A stretch of DNA of 64,000 nt. Origin: Pomacea canaliculata. Lineage: Eukaryota > Mollusca > Gastropoda > Architaenioglossa > Ampullariidae. A program made the position numbers and the translations under genes. Under the pieces are notes generated by a model. It saw only the letters and a list, made by a program, of their open reading frames with translations, had not been told where the DNA came from and did no database searches. The DNA is taken from contig NC_037596.1 of NCBI RefSeq assembly GCF_003073045.1, positions 9,910,950 through 9,974,949 of the forward strand, given 5' to 3'. Below, piece by piece: positions 1 through 13,600 of the stretch. Position 1 is the first letter of the stretch; every line of letters starts with the position of its first letter.

Positions 1-102
1 TCGTTTATCTTCACAACGAAGATGTCTATTGTTGTAGAGCATGTAGTGGTACTAAACTACAAGAACAGTTGTAATACGTTCACAATTTCAGTGTGCTTTT
101 GT

Positions 103-448
103 TTAACCACTTAATTTATAACTTGAATGTAATTGGTCTAGGCCTATCAACTTACCCGGCTTGTTTATTTTTTTGATTTGTTCTCCTGGTTCAGCGATGT
201 GAGCTGGTCGAGTATTTTCCTTTCGCTTTGTCTTGTTCACTACAGCATACAGGGGTGTCTGACAGGGCTCCGGCTGTGATGTGCCGGGGATTTCCTCAGC
301 TTCGGAGACGCGTACCTTGAGTGGAACTGGAAGTTGATTAAATTTTAGGGGTGGCTCTAGGGAATCCAGGACAGCATCACTCTCTGACAAGCAACAGATT
401 TGATGACTCATCAGGTAGCTTTCATAGACCTCGCCAAAAAAGTCTATT
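103..448 (-). CDS. Candidate terminal cytoplasmic-tail exon of gene A
   Basis: The frame is open from an acceptor (GTGCAG) just upstream of 448 down to a TAA at 103-105. It encodes about 115 residues: an aromatic start (IDFFGEVYESYL), then acidic and Pro-rich sequence, then TPLYAVVNKTKR. YAVV fits a YxxV SH2- or adaptor-type tyrosine site; it is not an exact ITIM because the -2 position is Pro. The exon needs a phase-2 donor before it, whereas the transmembrane exon ends in phase 1, so at least one linking exon is missing. One candidate lies at 642-542: it is open, contains RPPPA and ends phase 2 at a GTATAC donor, but it enters in phase 0. Position and strand support assignment to gene A; transcript data would settle it. 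Confidence 0.6.
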
Positions 449-3400
449 CTGCACGAGCTAATACTCCTGGTATTCTACAGACACGAGTGGCAGCAAAATC
501 GACTGCTGCTTCAACGCGATTGACTTGTTGTTTCTGTATACTTGGCTGGCGGAGGTCTACATTTTCGGAAGTCACTCTTTAGTCCAAACGATAACGAACG
601 CTTTGTTGTCGCTCTCTGCTGTTCAAGTTTAGGCTGAGACTGCTAAACACATATTTAATAGCTAAATAGACAACACGCGACATCATAGAAGTTGCAGAAA
701 TTATCACTTGGACACCTTCCTCACTCATAATGTCATTAAACTATCATTGAACAGATTGACATCTACCTTTTTAGTTTTCAAAGAAATAAAGCAGTTGACA
801 GAAACGAAACGAATGAAAAGATGAGACAAAAAAAACCAAAAAAAAAAAACAAACCCAAAAATATAGTGGCAGAGCATCCCTGTAATTGCCTTACGAGTTC
901 TAAAAGGCAACCAGTAGGCTTCAAGAAGAAATCAACAAGGACAATATCATTAATTTTCAATCAAACCTCGTGAGTTTCTTTTACACTGATTACCAGATTT
1001 CAAGTGAAAAAAAGATAAGGGGAGAAGAAACCTAATATTATCAAGATCCTAATCTGCCAAACTTTATCAGAAATATGTAAAGGGGACAGCAAACAACATG
1101 AACTCTGAGAAATTGATAATGATTACAGCATCATGTGACAAATATTTACCTTAATTTTTGTGTCGTTTGAACATGTTCAAATTAGACTAGAAAATAGTGT
1201 TAACCATACCTTTACTTTTCTTAATTTTCCTCATTACAACGATTAGTACAGCGATTGAGAAGATAAAAACGACGACACACACAACAGCAACAGGCAGGGT
1301 AAGATTGTAGGATTCCAAGTCCTCCTGGTGAGCTAGAGAACAAGTGAAAATAACGTATCTAATATATTCATAGCAATGCACAAAATATATCTTCATATAC
1401 CGTAAACAAAATGTTAATTAAAGAATAAATACTTTTGAGAATTGGATCGAAAGAATGTGTAAGAAAAGAGACTGGAAAGAAAAAGAAAAATTCTGATACT
1501 TTTATTTACCCCATCAGTCTTGACCAATCTTAAGTGTCGACTTGGGACTAGCCACAAAAAGTTTTTTAGTTCCCGCGCAGTGTTTGTAACCTGAGGGCGT
1601 TCCTCGTTTTCTTTGAAGGTTTTAGTATTTAGAACAGTTTACCGTCCCTTTGTTCCATTTCTTACAGTCGTCAAAATCCGTTTTAAGGGCTAATTTCATT
1701 TGGGAGTACCTTCAGGCACCTGTTTGTAGGGCTAGACTAGTTCGGTCTAATATCGCACTAAAATGGTTAAAAAGCAAACCTATGATCTTTTTCCTTGCAT
1801 GCATAGTTTCTCGATGGAGAAGTTCGTATGTTTTTCTCAGACTTTGTTTCTAAAGGCAGATTTGTCGTTTAGAGTACTATTGCTACTGGTTACAGTTTGA
1901 CTGGCTGTTTTCTCTCGTGTGAGAACTTTATATTTTTAGGTACGTGTCTCTATCATCTTGCTATAATTCCCACTTCTCACAACACATCTGCAGCAAATAT
2001 GCTTTCGTATGCGTTTACTTTCAACATAGTTTTTGACAACCAATCTCATAAACTCTCTCAGGACGGATCTTCTCTTCGCATTGCAGTTTAATGTATGATG
2101 GCAATCGCCCGAGAGAACGATAAAAAAGGAGAATTTGTATGATGTCGCCTACCAATTAATAATGATAATGATGATAATAAGAATGATGATAATAATGGCG
2201 ATGATGATGATGATTGCTCACCAAAGCTTATTACGACGGTGAAGTTCTCATCGCCAACCTTATTTATGAGCTGCACCTTGTACGAATCATTTGACCTGGA
2301 AGGAGTTTTGGATACAGTCAGAGTGCAAGTGAATAAGTAACGGTACATTTTACTGGGCTTGCAGGTGATGTTTATCAAAGAGCCTTCAGCATTATCGTCG
2401 GTACTTTCACTATGGTCCATCCAGGATCTTACTAACCCCACACGATACTCGTGTGGCACTGGATTCGCGATGACATCAAAATGAACTTTCCCTTGTTGGT
2501 TTACAATGTGTACCAGAAGATGCGTAGAAGAACGACTTCGCGGCTTACCTGTCAAATACATAAAACGGTGCATATACGAAACCACACAAACACATACACG
2601 TAGACATAGACTTAAAACAACATACCACGCATCGAGGTATAATCAAGATGCTCAAAGGATGATGGTGATTGTGTGATGAATTACATTAAAAAAATCACAA
2701 AATACTTTAAAAGACCTTACGAACTATTTCGTTCACGTACAAATAACTTTCAAAAGTGGTGAGTAATATTTTATTAAGAATAACAAACCACTGTCACTTG
2801 AAAACGTGTTGTAAATTTTTCCTTACACAGGACATCAATGTCGACAATGGCCGAGGTGGTCTCCCCTGACTGACGTGAAAACTCGTTCCACGCGGAGCAG
2901 TTGTAGGTGGCCGTGTCTTCACAGCGAGCGATGAAGGTGTGGTTGACAGGAGATGTGTCTTTAATGATAAGGGTGTTGTTGCCGTTGCTATAGATGGCGA
3001 TTTCTGGCGTAGGTCGACCGTCTGATTCACACGACATGTTTACTTGCTGTCCTTCCTTTGTTGTCTTGTTTTGTTCGTCGCCATTCATTAAAATTTTCAA
3101 GGTTTTAACAGAATCTGTATACAGAATCGTGTAACTCAGAACATTAATGACTTTTTGACATTCGGAATAATTTTTGTAAGACACATATATTGGTTATTTA
3201 ATCGTAATTGCTGGCGGGTAAGAGAGCTGCTATGAGAAATATTTCATGGTATGGACTAGTAAACAAGAAATATATAGATCTTCCAATCGAACAAACGGAA
3301 GACCTACATAAAGATGATCGAGATGATTGTCATAAAATGTTTAAGATAAACTATTGATGTTACAAATAGCATTCTTTCTAAGCCTACTTTTAACTCTCTA

Positions 3401-6400
3401 AACAGTTCAAGTGATAAGAAGTTCCCTTCGGAAGCTAAAGTTAAGAATCGCAACGCCACTTTCCCTCTCTTAAGATAAGTGTTTAATTCTCTCGCTTTGA
3501 ACGATGCCTGTTGGTTGAGTGAAGACAAACTGAACTCGAAAAGCAATCCTTAAAAAAAAGATTAATGTAGGTTATGGTGAAAAAGAGTTAAACTGGTAAA
3601 ATGCTTTATATAATCAAGGAACAAAATCTAAAAGGGACGTATTAATATGAAAAAGACAATCACAGGGAAAATTATTCCATAAGAAACATTTTCCAAATTT
3701 TATGATTTTGTGCATAAATACATCAGCGAAGTATGCAAACACGCACAAAGTGTATGTTTCCAAAGAGTAGTCAGAGACGCATATAAGGAATCGTTTACTT
3801 ACACCCCACATTGGCAGTGAAGTTTTCCCCTTTTATCTCCTCTGTTCCCCACTTTACATCACACCTGAACCAGGTATTTTCATGATCTTTTAAAGTCAAG
3901 GGCTGAGAATAGGACACCTGATTTTGTTGCTTTTCACTGCTAGCTGTCCACTGGTTTGTCTTGTTACCTCTGATCCACCTCAGACATGCAGCAGGTTGCC
4001 CCAAACTAACGGCACTGCAGGTACAGGTGACATCAGTATTCTCTAGCACGTAGGGTTGCGGAGCACACGACATGATTGGCAAGGTAGGGCGCTCTGCATG
4101 GGACATGAAATATTTAGCATCCTATAAGTAAGACGAAGATTTGGCTTGTCTTCTCTCCCTCTTTCTCTCCCTCTTTCTCTCCCTCTTTCTCTCTCTCTCT
4201 CTCTCTCTCACCTCTCTCTCTCACACATAAACGTACACACATCTCATAAAACATAACGGTCACGGGATTGCAATATAATCTTCACATGAGCATATCACAA
4301 AGGAATTTAGTATTTAGTTTACGTAGTATAAAATATTTCATAAAGCCTGAGAGAAGTAGTTAGACTTGGTGCATCCTTAACAAATGGTGAAAGTGAATAA
4401 TGTGTTAACAAAGTGGTAAGAAATTTCGGGTTTATGTTTCTAGCATTATGTTTGGAGTCCTTGCTGTTTGTACCAGTTGTAATCCAAATATCAGCAGCAA
4501 AGTTTGCCTGATATGTTCGTCCACCAGGTGAAACAGAGACATAAAACCTGTAGAGTCCTTCTTCTGCTGGCAGAGTCGTGTTGAACTGACAGGACCCTGT
4601 CATCTTCATTTCGTTTTTCGCTATGTTCTCACTGGTGGGCGACGTGAGCATTGTGACTGTACCTAAACTTTCATTCTTTGACTGAAACAGAGTAAGCAAA
4701 GGAAGAAAGAATCTGTAATGACAGAAACAATCCAGCGGCTGAATTAATGTATCGAAGTTAATGAAACAGAAAACTGAATAAAAAGAAGGCACATTTAGAT
4801 GGAATATGTTTAAGCTAAGAATAGCTAACAACATTAATTATTTATTTGAAGTGACAAGCCCTATTTTATCCACTGTCCTTGTACTGTGTAATACTTTAGC
4901 TGCGAAGAAAACAAAATGGAATGCACAGTGCAAGTACTGACAGGAAGTTAAAATGAACTAATTTATTATTATTTCTCTTACTCTTGAAACCTATGGTATT
5001 TGTCCAGGGAAGTCTCACCTTAAATCAAAAGCCCCCTCCTATAATTGAAGGTTATCAAACATAGTGTAGGAGATTGTTTTTATTTTAGTTTTAAATACGA
5101 TCGTCATTCGCTATAAATCTTATTACAATCTCTTTACAAAGACCAAAATTTCTTCCCACAGACATTTTTCCCACACCTTTCAAAGGAGTAAGATATCCCG
5201 TTCAATAGTAACCCAGCCTGCAAAGCTAGTGGGTTAGTAGTGGGACCCACTACTAACCCACTGGGGCCCATTACTAACCCACTAGCTTTGCAGGCTGGTT
5301 TAAGGCACACTGAATGAGGGATAAACAGCAATAAATATGAAAGCAGGAGAAAATATATGGGCACTGCCCTCACAAATGCTGGTCTCCAGATAAGTGAGAA
5401 CTCTAACAATTACTTTCAGTTTCCTACTACTTTAAGGTCACTGGGCTACTTTGACCCCTTTATCATCATCATCGTCATCGTCATCATCATCATCTGACCG
5501 ATAAAGCTGTCTACCCGGAGTAATAAAAATACAGCTGAATCACTTTGCATATATTTTAACGTGAGTAAAATGTAATTTGCAGATATTTTCACTGGCAGTA
5601 AAAAATAAAACACAGGACCAAATGCCATAATTAAATTGTACATACATATTTGTTACTAACTGAAAATATTCATTACTCACTCCGTGCTTTAGCAGAAAAA
5701 TCTGGCAGGTGTAAAGTCCACGTGAGGAGTAGACACTGCCTATGATGCAAGAAACAGTCACGGACCATGATGCATTTACAGCTGAGCATATTACGAGCTC
5801 TGGGGGATCTGCAATAAAACTGCTCTGTGTCCTGTCAGCTCGTTTGCATTGCAGTTTGGTAAAACATTACTAAATTAAAGTTTACTTTTTCATGTACCGG
5901 CTGATGAAACGAAAACAACAAAAGCCTAAACAGATCTCGAAAATACCACGCAACGTGTTGCGAATTTAAAACAAAAGTGTAAAGATGTCTATAGATATCT
6001 ACACTTGCATGAGAAATAAATGTAAAGCAAAATTTAATTAGTTTCAAAAATAGAACCGCTTACACACATAGTTGAGATCGCACCGAGCTACATTTATTGC
6101 CCCAGCCTCACCAACAGTACACTCAAGACTGCGATTCATCAACTCAACAGAGTCTGTGTGGTTCACAGCTTTGATGGTCAAGGAACTTGAGTGGCGAGGG
6201 TGAATTATACTGAAAGTAAACAGCTTGTTGAAATTAATCATCTCGTGACAAACATGTTGGCATTCGGCTAATAAATTGGAGCGACTGGACCCTTGGTATC
6301 GTAATCTCCACTGTACTCGTCCCTCAGCCGTGCAGATGAAGACAGTGTCTTGGTCAGCCAGCACTTCTCTCATCCCATCGTCACCACAGGGAGAGATGAG

Positions 6401-6723
6401 CACGCCTGAATAAGTTTTTACATAAACTGTCAGTTTTTAAATTATATTACTAAATAAAAATACCCCCAAACACCTCTAAAATTCTGCATCTCTCCTTTTC
6501 TCGTGTGCAATATATAGCAACAGCTGCGTATTGGTAAATCATGTTTTCATTCTAATGTCAGTAACGTTTTAGTCACAGTGCAGTTTTCTTTGTCGCAGTC
6601 CCTTGCTTTTACTATTTTTTAATTTTTAAAACTTGCATTTTCGTGTCAAATATTGCTCATAAATTTACCTTCAACAACAGATAAACCAACAAGAAGCAAG
6701 ACAGCCACAGTTCCCATTTGCAT
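103..6723 (-). CDS. Gene A: multi-domain Ig-like transmembrane receptor, eight exons plus cytoplasmic tail
   Basis: Exons on the minus strand, in order: 6723-6669 (signal peptide, starts MQMGTVAVLLL), 6405-6064 (N-terminal Cys-rich domain, begins SPCGDDG), 5808-5681 and 4681-4474 (one domain split by a phase-0 intron), 4093-3803 (Ig-like, VTCTC and WFRCD), 3114-2827 (Ig-like, SCESDGRPTP and ARCEDTATYNC), 2548-2222 (Ig-like, starts KPRS), 1332-1210 (transmembrane helix, then RKIKKSK). All borders are GT/AG. Every junction is phase 1 except the split-domain one, and frames join exactly, giving about 587 residues before the tail. A last exon (448-103) reads openly to a stop and fits as an acidic, Pro-rich cytoplasmic tail, but the link from the transmembrane exon is unresolved. 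Many NxS/T sequons are present. Paralogous to genes D and E. Probably a type I surface receptor for recognition or adhesion; ligand unknown. Confidence 0.85.
542..642 (-). CDS. Possible small linking exon of the gene A tail
   Basis: Open frame on the minus strand, Gln/Lys/Arg-rich and then RPPPA, following TAG/CAG acceptor-like sequence and ending at a GTATAC donor in phase 2. That end phase matches what the terminal exon at 448 requires. The upstream phase does not match the transmembrane exon, so another tiny exon would be needed between about 660 and 1200. Low-certainty model. Confidence 0.25.
4148..4227. repeat. CT-rich simple repeat in gene A intron
   Basis: Runs of CCCTCTTTCTCT-like units grading into (CT)n, in the intron between exons 4 and 5 of gene A. 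Other short simple repeats in gene A introns are a (GAT)n-like run at 2159-2212 and an (ATC)n run at 5461-5493. Confidence 0.9.
5213..5298. repeat. Foldback (palindromic) repeat in gene A intron
   Basis: Near-perfect inverted repeat: the left arm starts CCAGCCTGCAAAGCTAGTGG and the right arm ends with its reverse complement. Inner arms repeat ACTACTAACCCACT-type words. A diverged relative lies at 16555-16640. Looks like a small foldback or MITE-type element that could form a long hairpin. Confidence 0.8.
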
Positions 6724-8589
6724 TTTCCCAACGCGATGTAAATCACAGATGTATTCCTGTTCGTATGTTGTGACAAGCCTCCTGGCTTATTGCCTGGCTT
6801 GTGATTTATTTAATAAACCGTTGTAAAATGGATCTTTTATGCCAGTTGTGTTAGAAGAACTCTTACAGAAAATCCAAACACTATCGCAATGCAGAACGTT
6901 TTCGTTTTTAATCGACCGATTGCTTTGGTATATTCTGGGTGAGTGACACATCGAAAGAGGTCTACGCACGACTGTATCTCAATAAATGAAACTGGGATAC
7001 GAAGAATTAACAGAGCCCTAGTATTGTTTAGTGCAACAGGAAAGGATTTCCTTATTCGTTGACTAGATAGAGAGCGAAAGTTCTTGAGGAAGTAAGGGGT
7101 AGGAGTTCACTACCCCACACTAATAACCTCAGGCCTGTTAGCGGATATCCGTAAGACCAGGGAAATACTCAGATAGCCCAGGGAGTCTACAGCGGAAATC
7201 TTGTTTGGTGACTAGTTCTGTCCAAACATAATTATGCCTTCGTCTCACTGCAGACCGCAATATCTTAGACCTCCCAAAAACTCGCTGTTTGGAGAGCAAT
7301 TCTACTCTTAATCTAGACCGAAACTATGGGACTCATTGCCGTTCTCAGTTTGAACTATTAAACCTGTTCCAAAGTTTTAACAGATTTAAAGATTTTCTTT
7401 CTTTCTTTTTGTTTCTTGGAAAGAAGCTCTTACTACCGCTGTAGGCCTGGACAGTATCTGTTTGAGATGTGTACATGTGTTCAGTAAGATGGCGAGAGTA
7501 CTATTCTTTTCCTCTCTTCCTTTATTAGCTGTAATTCATATCCATCACCATGTAAAAAGAAGCGCTGAGAACTTCGTCAAGTGCTGGGATTTCGCATTAT
7601 ACAAGCAACAACAACAACAGCAACAGGAATAATAAACGCCAAATTTGTGAAGAGCATACTCACACTCCTAAGGAGCATGCTCTTAGCGCTTAAGAACAAG
7701 AACGAAACATGGACAGCACACGAGGGACAGGAAAACAAACAAATAACAGGCCAAAAGAGTAAACATTCACTTTTCCTCCCTAACCTATTTTGGACAACAC
7801 TTGAATAATGAACAGACTAAAAAAGCCCAATAAAAACTTTCAGATTGAATTATATGACATTAAGTCGACTTTGTATGCATCTGTCATACATGATTCTATC
7901 TGTTAGCGAGATTTTGTCTATACATCTACTTTTTACTGAACTAGAATAGCCTGGTGTTTCCAGAAAACACGCATGGTTCAGGAAATCTTGTAAGCTTGGT
8001 GTGCCCAGTGTCAAGCAACCCCCAAGCAAACGCCATGAACCCGATACACGCGCAACGCGATCGAGTGATTGGCAAACCTACGCGCTGCCAAGAGTTACCT
8101 TTATTGTCCAGAATTTAGCCAGTCTCGCTCATATGAATATGCATATGTAGTCTTTGCGTTCACTAAAAGTAGATGTAGGCAGCAAGAGTTCATAATTGTT
8201 TTAAACAGTTCTGACTGTTATGGCTATCTGATTATCAAAACCTATATATTTTTAATCATTTTTACTTACTGCAACCACGTAATTGGTGCCTATCTTTTTT
8301 CACTTCAGGTGCTTCGCATTAGAATAATTATTTTCTCATATTCACGTTTCTTCATCAGTTTTGAAGATTCGGGTATTCAAGATTGAGGTTTAGCAAGTGG
8401 CGTACATTTTAGTGATGAGAAAACAGTTTTGCTTTGCAAATTGGAGACGAATCACCGAAAGTACCGTTAAACTACAACTATAAAACTTTTCAATCCTTTT
8501 TGGGAAAGTATCTTTCTGCCATGTTACTATTACATCAGACATTACATGATTCCTCAAGTATGACATTAAATATAAACATAGATCTAAAA
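6724..8589. other. Intergenic stretch upstream of gene A, no gene recognised
   Basis: Upstream flank of gene A, so its promoter should lie in the first few hundred bases beyond 6723. I see no convincing TATA box. No ORF here has exon-like borders or a recognisable domain. A run of CAA-type triplets lies near 7604-7624. Confidence 0.6.
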
Positions 8590-8965
8590 ACAATGACCGG
8601 GTGCTCACTCGTTAGTTTAATCCCTTCCAAGACTTTTTTTTATTATAGTGCTTTTGTAAATCCTCCTTTACCTTCTGTTTATATTTCTCACTCCCCTCAT
8701 TGATGGCAATCTAGAGTCCTTTCTTCACTGCTTTTAGTGTCTCCCTATTCCCGTCCCTAAAAGCCTGCTTCTTTTTGTTTAATACCTCCTCAATGCTCTC
8801 TTTCACCCAGGGCTTGTTGGGATAAATTCTAATGGCTGTCTTTGTCACAGTGGAGACTTCCAGAAATTTGTATATAGTCAGTTAGTCAGTCAACCAGTTT
8901 GGTGACATCAGAGAAAGTGTCAACAAACACATTCCAGTCCATGGCATTGAAGCAGTTTAAGAACT
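8590..8965 (-). pseudogene. Degenerate LINE fragment (endonuclease-to-RT linker)
   Basis: On the minus strand the broken frame reads CFNAMDWNVFVDTFSD, then NKPWVKESIEEVLNKKKQAF, then KYKQKVKEDL, interrupted by stops. This is the region typical of non-LTR retrotransposon polyproteins between the endonuclease and reverse transcriptase ('NKPW' then a Lys-rich helix). No flanking RT domain survives. Confidence 0.6.
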
Positions 8966-10680
8966 AAAAATTACTTTCTATAAAGTGCAAGCCAAATAAA
9001 AGTGCATAAAAAATATAGGCAATTTATTGACCAGTCACAAAAAAACATGCTTGTTAATATTGCAGTAATATCTCAATCATTGCTTTAGTAGTTTCAAAAC
9101 GTTTTTTCTGCTTGTTAAACTATCCCTAAAATTGATAATAACGAAGTAACACCTTTCAAGTTGTTTACAGAAAGTGTCTACATGAGATGCATGATTGAAA
9201 TTCTTACATTATGATGGTAAAACGCTTATATATCTTATTATTACTATTAAATTTTTGTGTAACTTATATTTTAATTAGGTAAATTACAGACGTTTGTAGC
9301 ATGGTTTAGAAAAAAAGTGGTAGCGAGCAGTACAATTTTAGTGGCTAATTTTAATCGTGGATGAGGAGAAAAACTTTTCTATATACATGTAGTGAAGATC
9401 AATAGATGCAAGAAGAAATTAAAAGGACAATGTAACTCAGAAAATAGTAAACAAACAGTCCTGTCATCTGCAAACACCAACAGGAATAACATTTATAAAA
9501 ATAATGTTTTAATCAATTTTAAGTGGAATTTCTATTATGCTTTATTTACCAGCCTCAAAACATACATGGCGAAGGATGACATAAAACCACAAATCTTTAA
9601 CACAACACTCATCATCATCAACTTTGTCCATATAAGAGTCTTCTCCCTTGTAATCCTTTTCATGGTCAGCTGGAGTGTAACCAGAGAGCTTAGATATAGA
9701 GAGGGTGCACTCCTTCTTTGTCCTTACTTGTTAAGAAAAGTAGAGACGGAGTTGCGTCCCTTCAAAACGTGATGCTACGCCCCAGTTACCACTATCAAGC
9801 ACTACTAAACAATGTCGTCACTAGCAGTGCTTATCTTTGGAGTAAATGTCTAGGTGTTTGCGATATGAAATGACTTTTATCTTAGAACAGATTTTTGTGT
9901 CTTTTATTCATGAGAATTACTTAGATGAGGGTAGTTTGGGAGAGTTTTAATACATGTATGACAGCTAACTATGTTTAAAAAGGATAACTTTTATAAATTC
10001 AAACAGCACATCCATGAGCACAAATTTGCATTTATTTAAATCCATAAAAATATAATTTATGAATATGAGAAAAGCAGTTAAAAACAGACTTACACATGAA
10101 TATAAACATGACACATTCAGAAGACTTGCTCACATACTGAGACATATATAGATTTTTGTTTACATACAAGCATGCAGCAATAAATTCTCACACAAATCAT
10201 AATACTAATAATAATCATAATTAATAACACATCATAATGATACTAATAATCATAATTAATAATAAATCACAATACTACTATTAATAATAATGTATATATA
10301 TATATACATTCATATCCCTTATTGTAAGAACATTGGTGGACAATTTAAAGATAACAACGATGCTTACTATGAAATATACAGCAAGCAGATACTCAAAAGG
10401 GATCATTCACACATGTACTTTAAATAAAGATTTATAATATTTTCTTTCACACTGTTCTAAAACAATTTTAAATTAGTTTAGCTTAAAAGCTACAAATGAT
10501 GGAACTTCAACATTTTTTGATTTCTTTTTGTTCCTTTCTCCAAAAAGGACACAGAGCTATCTTTAAGAGAAAAATGAAGGCGAACATTGATAAACAGATT
10601 AATCACACTTCCTTTCAGATCACACGCACCAAGTGGGCAACAGAGGTCAATGCTTTTTAGCTTTTCCCACAGAAGTCAAA
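8966..10680. other. AT-rich intergenic stretch, no firm gene
   Basis: Very AT-rich, with runs of AATAATCATAATTAAT-type words at 10196-10305. One short acidic minus-strand frame at about 9555-9675 (contains GYTPADHEKDYKGED) has no clear splice borders; it could be an unrecognised exon or chance. Probably holds the 3' flank of gene B. Confidence 0.5.
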
Positions 10681-13600
10681 TCACTGAGATTTAACTTTTT
10701 TCCCAGGAAGTAACTGGTCAATATTTTTACGATAGGCACACTCTAATACTGCACTGGTTGCTTTCTTGAAGAAGTTACCTACAAATACAGGTACACGGAA
10801 ATGTGATTTACAGATTTAGCACCTATTAGCATAATGAAAAGGAGTTAACAGTAGCCAAAATATCCAATAGATCTATATGTAGAATCTGTACAAACAAACA
10901 CACGTTCAAACAGATCTTTTGCAGTGCAAGCTATGATCATCATTAGCCTTATGTGCCAATTAGAGTGATCTCTCATGATGAATGTTAATTAAAAAAAATA
11001 AAATATGACAGAAACAAAGGCCCATGATGGTAAAATGTGACTTAGTAATATATATTGGAATATATTATTTTCTAATAATCATATGTTATCAACATTGCTT
11101 GGTGGATTTGGAATGGAGAAAACTGTGGGTACAGCATTCCAGACAAGACTTTTTTTTTTTTGGGGGGGGGGGGGGTTGGACAGTTGCACTGACTTTCCTC
11201 AAAATGATCAGAACAAAGACAGTAGCCTTTTCCATATATATCAGATGGTGTAAGATGGTCAAAATCTTTTCTTCTTGTAAAATTCATCCATATTTTGCAC
11301 CTGTTGTAATACCTTTTTTCAATATATTGATAACAAATATTTTTATAACACTCACCCCAGTGACGAATGAATTAAATGATAATACTATAACAAATTTAAA
11401 TATGTTTGTAATCGGATACGGGAAAATTCATCACACAGTTTCACAGTATAATAAGTAAAGTCGTTTTAAAAATCATAGTAAAAGAGCAACTATGTTGTAG
11501 TAGGCTGCTCTCAACTACAGTACACTTATGGATCGTAATTTGAGAATTCGTAGCTTACTTCTCTTCGTCCTTTGGGAAATTTTGGAAACGTTTTTCTTTT
11601 GAGGTTAATTTAAACCTAGCGTTCTGACAGTTAATTGCAGAAAAAAAATGTCCACCTTGCCTCAGACGATCACCTTCGCTTGCTTGTGTCGTTTCTTAGA
11701 GTCACGTTACGAAAGATAACTCTAACCGACGAGTTTTCCCTGCGGTCACGAGTGGTCCCTCTATTTATCTAAGCTCTCTGGTGTAACTCATCGACGTCCC
11801 TGGTTCTTGCGTGCCTTGGCAGGTAGTAATTTCTTCCTAGTAATACCACGTACGTCTGTGGTAGGACCAGCTAAGATGTCGCTTTGCTAAAGCCACCACA
11901 AACTAAATGCTATTCCTGAAAAATGGAAAATTTTCTTGTAAATATGAATTGTTGCAAAACCATTTAAATAAAATCACAACGAATGAAGCTAAAGCAAGAA
12001 TTATAAAACAATGATAAATATTGAGACCTAGACTACAAAGGGCACAAATGGATGAGAAACATTTTATATGCATGCACAAGCCTAACCACCTATACCCCCA
12101 ACCCCACACACACAGACACAGAAAAATCATTACAGGGTGATCATTCAGTCAACAAAAACATTACCACAGAAACATGAACACTGGTTAAAAGAACATTCTA
12201 ATATCTTAGCAAGACTGATGTGGGGTTTTTTTACGTTAATTTGGAATATCTATTCATAAAGATTGATTTGGAAAAAAAAACAATATCTTGCTCCTATACA
12301 AACATACGGTAAAAATTCCCTAGGTAAACCTCTTAATTTTCCCTTCAATTTTATAGGTCAAACAATTTTTATTCTATAGAAAGAAGGGATTGCAACATAC
12401 TTCTTCAGCAAAGACAGTATTTACCTGACAAGAATAGTGTAACAATCCATGCCGGCGTTTTATTAACCAAATGAGCCCTTGATAATTCTGTGAGATGAAA
12501 AATATCAGACTGGCTAATGACTACAGAGATGAGCTGACACAAGTTTGCCTTCAGGCATATGCTATCTTGTTCTTCATTTCACTCATTACAAACATGTGCA
12601 CTTGGTTCTGCCTGAAGAAATACATCTATAAAAATGAATGAGCATTACACTTAAAAAATATGTAAACCATAAATCTTGTAAAAAAAAAAAACTGTGGACA
12701 CTTAAAAAAGAACATTTGAAAGTGAATGATACACATAAAAAAACATATTTCTTTACCATTCAGTTTTAACCTGGTAACTGCTCATCTTTTGGCCATCCTG
12801 TAAGTGGAATAATGATAAAGGATGGCAGGTAACAAAAAAAGTCAAGCAAATTTAACATTTACTAACCTATGTTTGAAATGTTGCAACCATCAATGTTCAC
12901 ATTTTCCATATGTGGCACACAATATGTGCACTCCAGAAGAGCTCCTGTATCTATGCTTTTGTTGGCTACAAAAGCAAACTTGTATGTAAAAATGTCTTGA
13001 TCTGATTTGTCACACCAGCATGTTTTAGGCAATGGACTGTTCTGTATTTTACAAGCAGAGGAGGATGGTGCAGGTGCAGTGCATAGTGTGACTGTATGTT
13101 TTGATGTCCAATCAAAAGTCACATTTTGCTGTGTGGTACATTTTGAACTGTCAGATGCTGCAGTCTTGTTGATTTTGCAGACAACAATGTTCACCCCTTC
13201 TCTGAATGTTGGGCAAATATACTCCACTCCAAATAGTGACACTGTAACAACACAACAATGAAAACATAAACAACAATCTACATATGAGTAATCATCTATG
13301 CTTATTTATCAAAGACTAGAAATGCATATAGAACTACCCAAAATAGTTTAACTTGACAAGGTGTCAAATGCTTAAAATGGAAGTGTAGAAACAGTTTCTA
13401 AAGTTTAGTTAACAGTACTTACAACAAAAAAATATCTCTCAACAATGAAAAATAATTTCAGTTGTATCATTTAATTTTTGACCTAATGTGCACCAGGAAA
13501 ATTTTATTAAAATATCTTCTGAGAATCAGTGCTTTATATTTCTTTTCTTGAATGGTACAAATAATGAATAATAAATTGTAGACATATTTTAAGAGATCAA

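Noticed and set aside
725..960. Phe-rich minus-strand ORFs that look like a transmembrane segment near the gene A tail
   Set aside because: The hydrophobicity comes from an A/T homopolymer run and no suitable splice borders or phases fit gene A.
11903..12130. Hydrophobic minus-strand ORF as the transmembrane exon of gene B
   Set aside because: No acceptor or donor of the right phase borders the hydrophobic part and the frame contains no stalk-like sequence.
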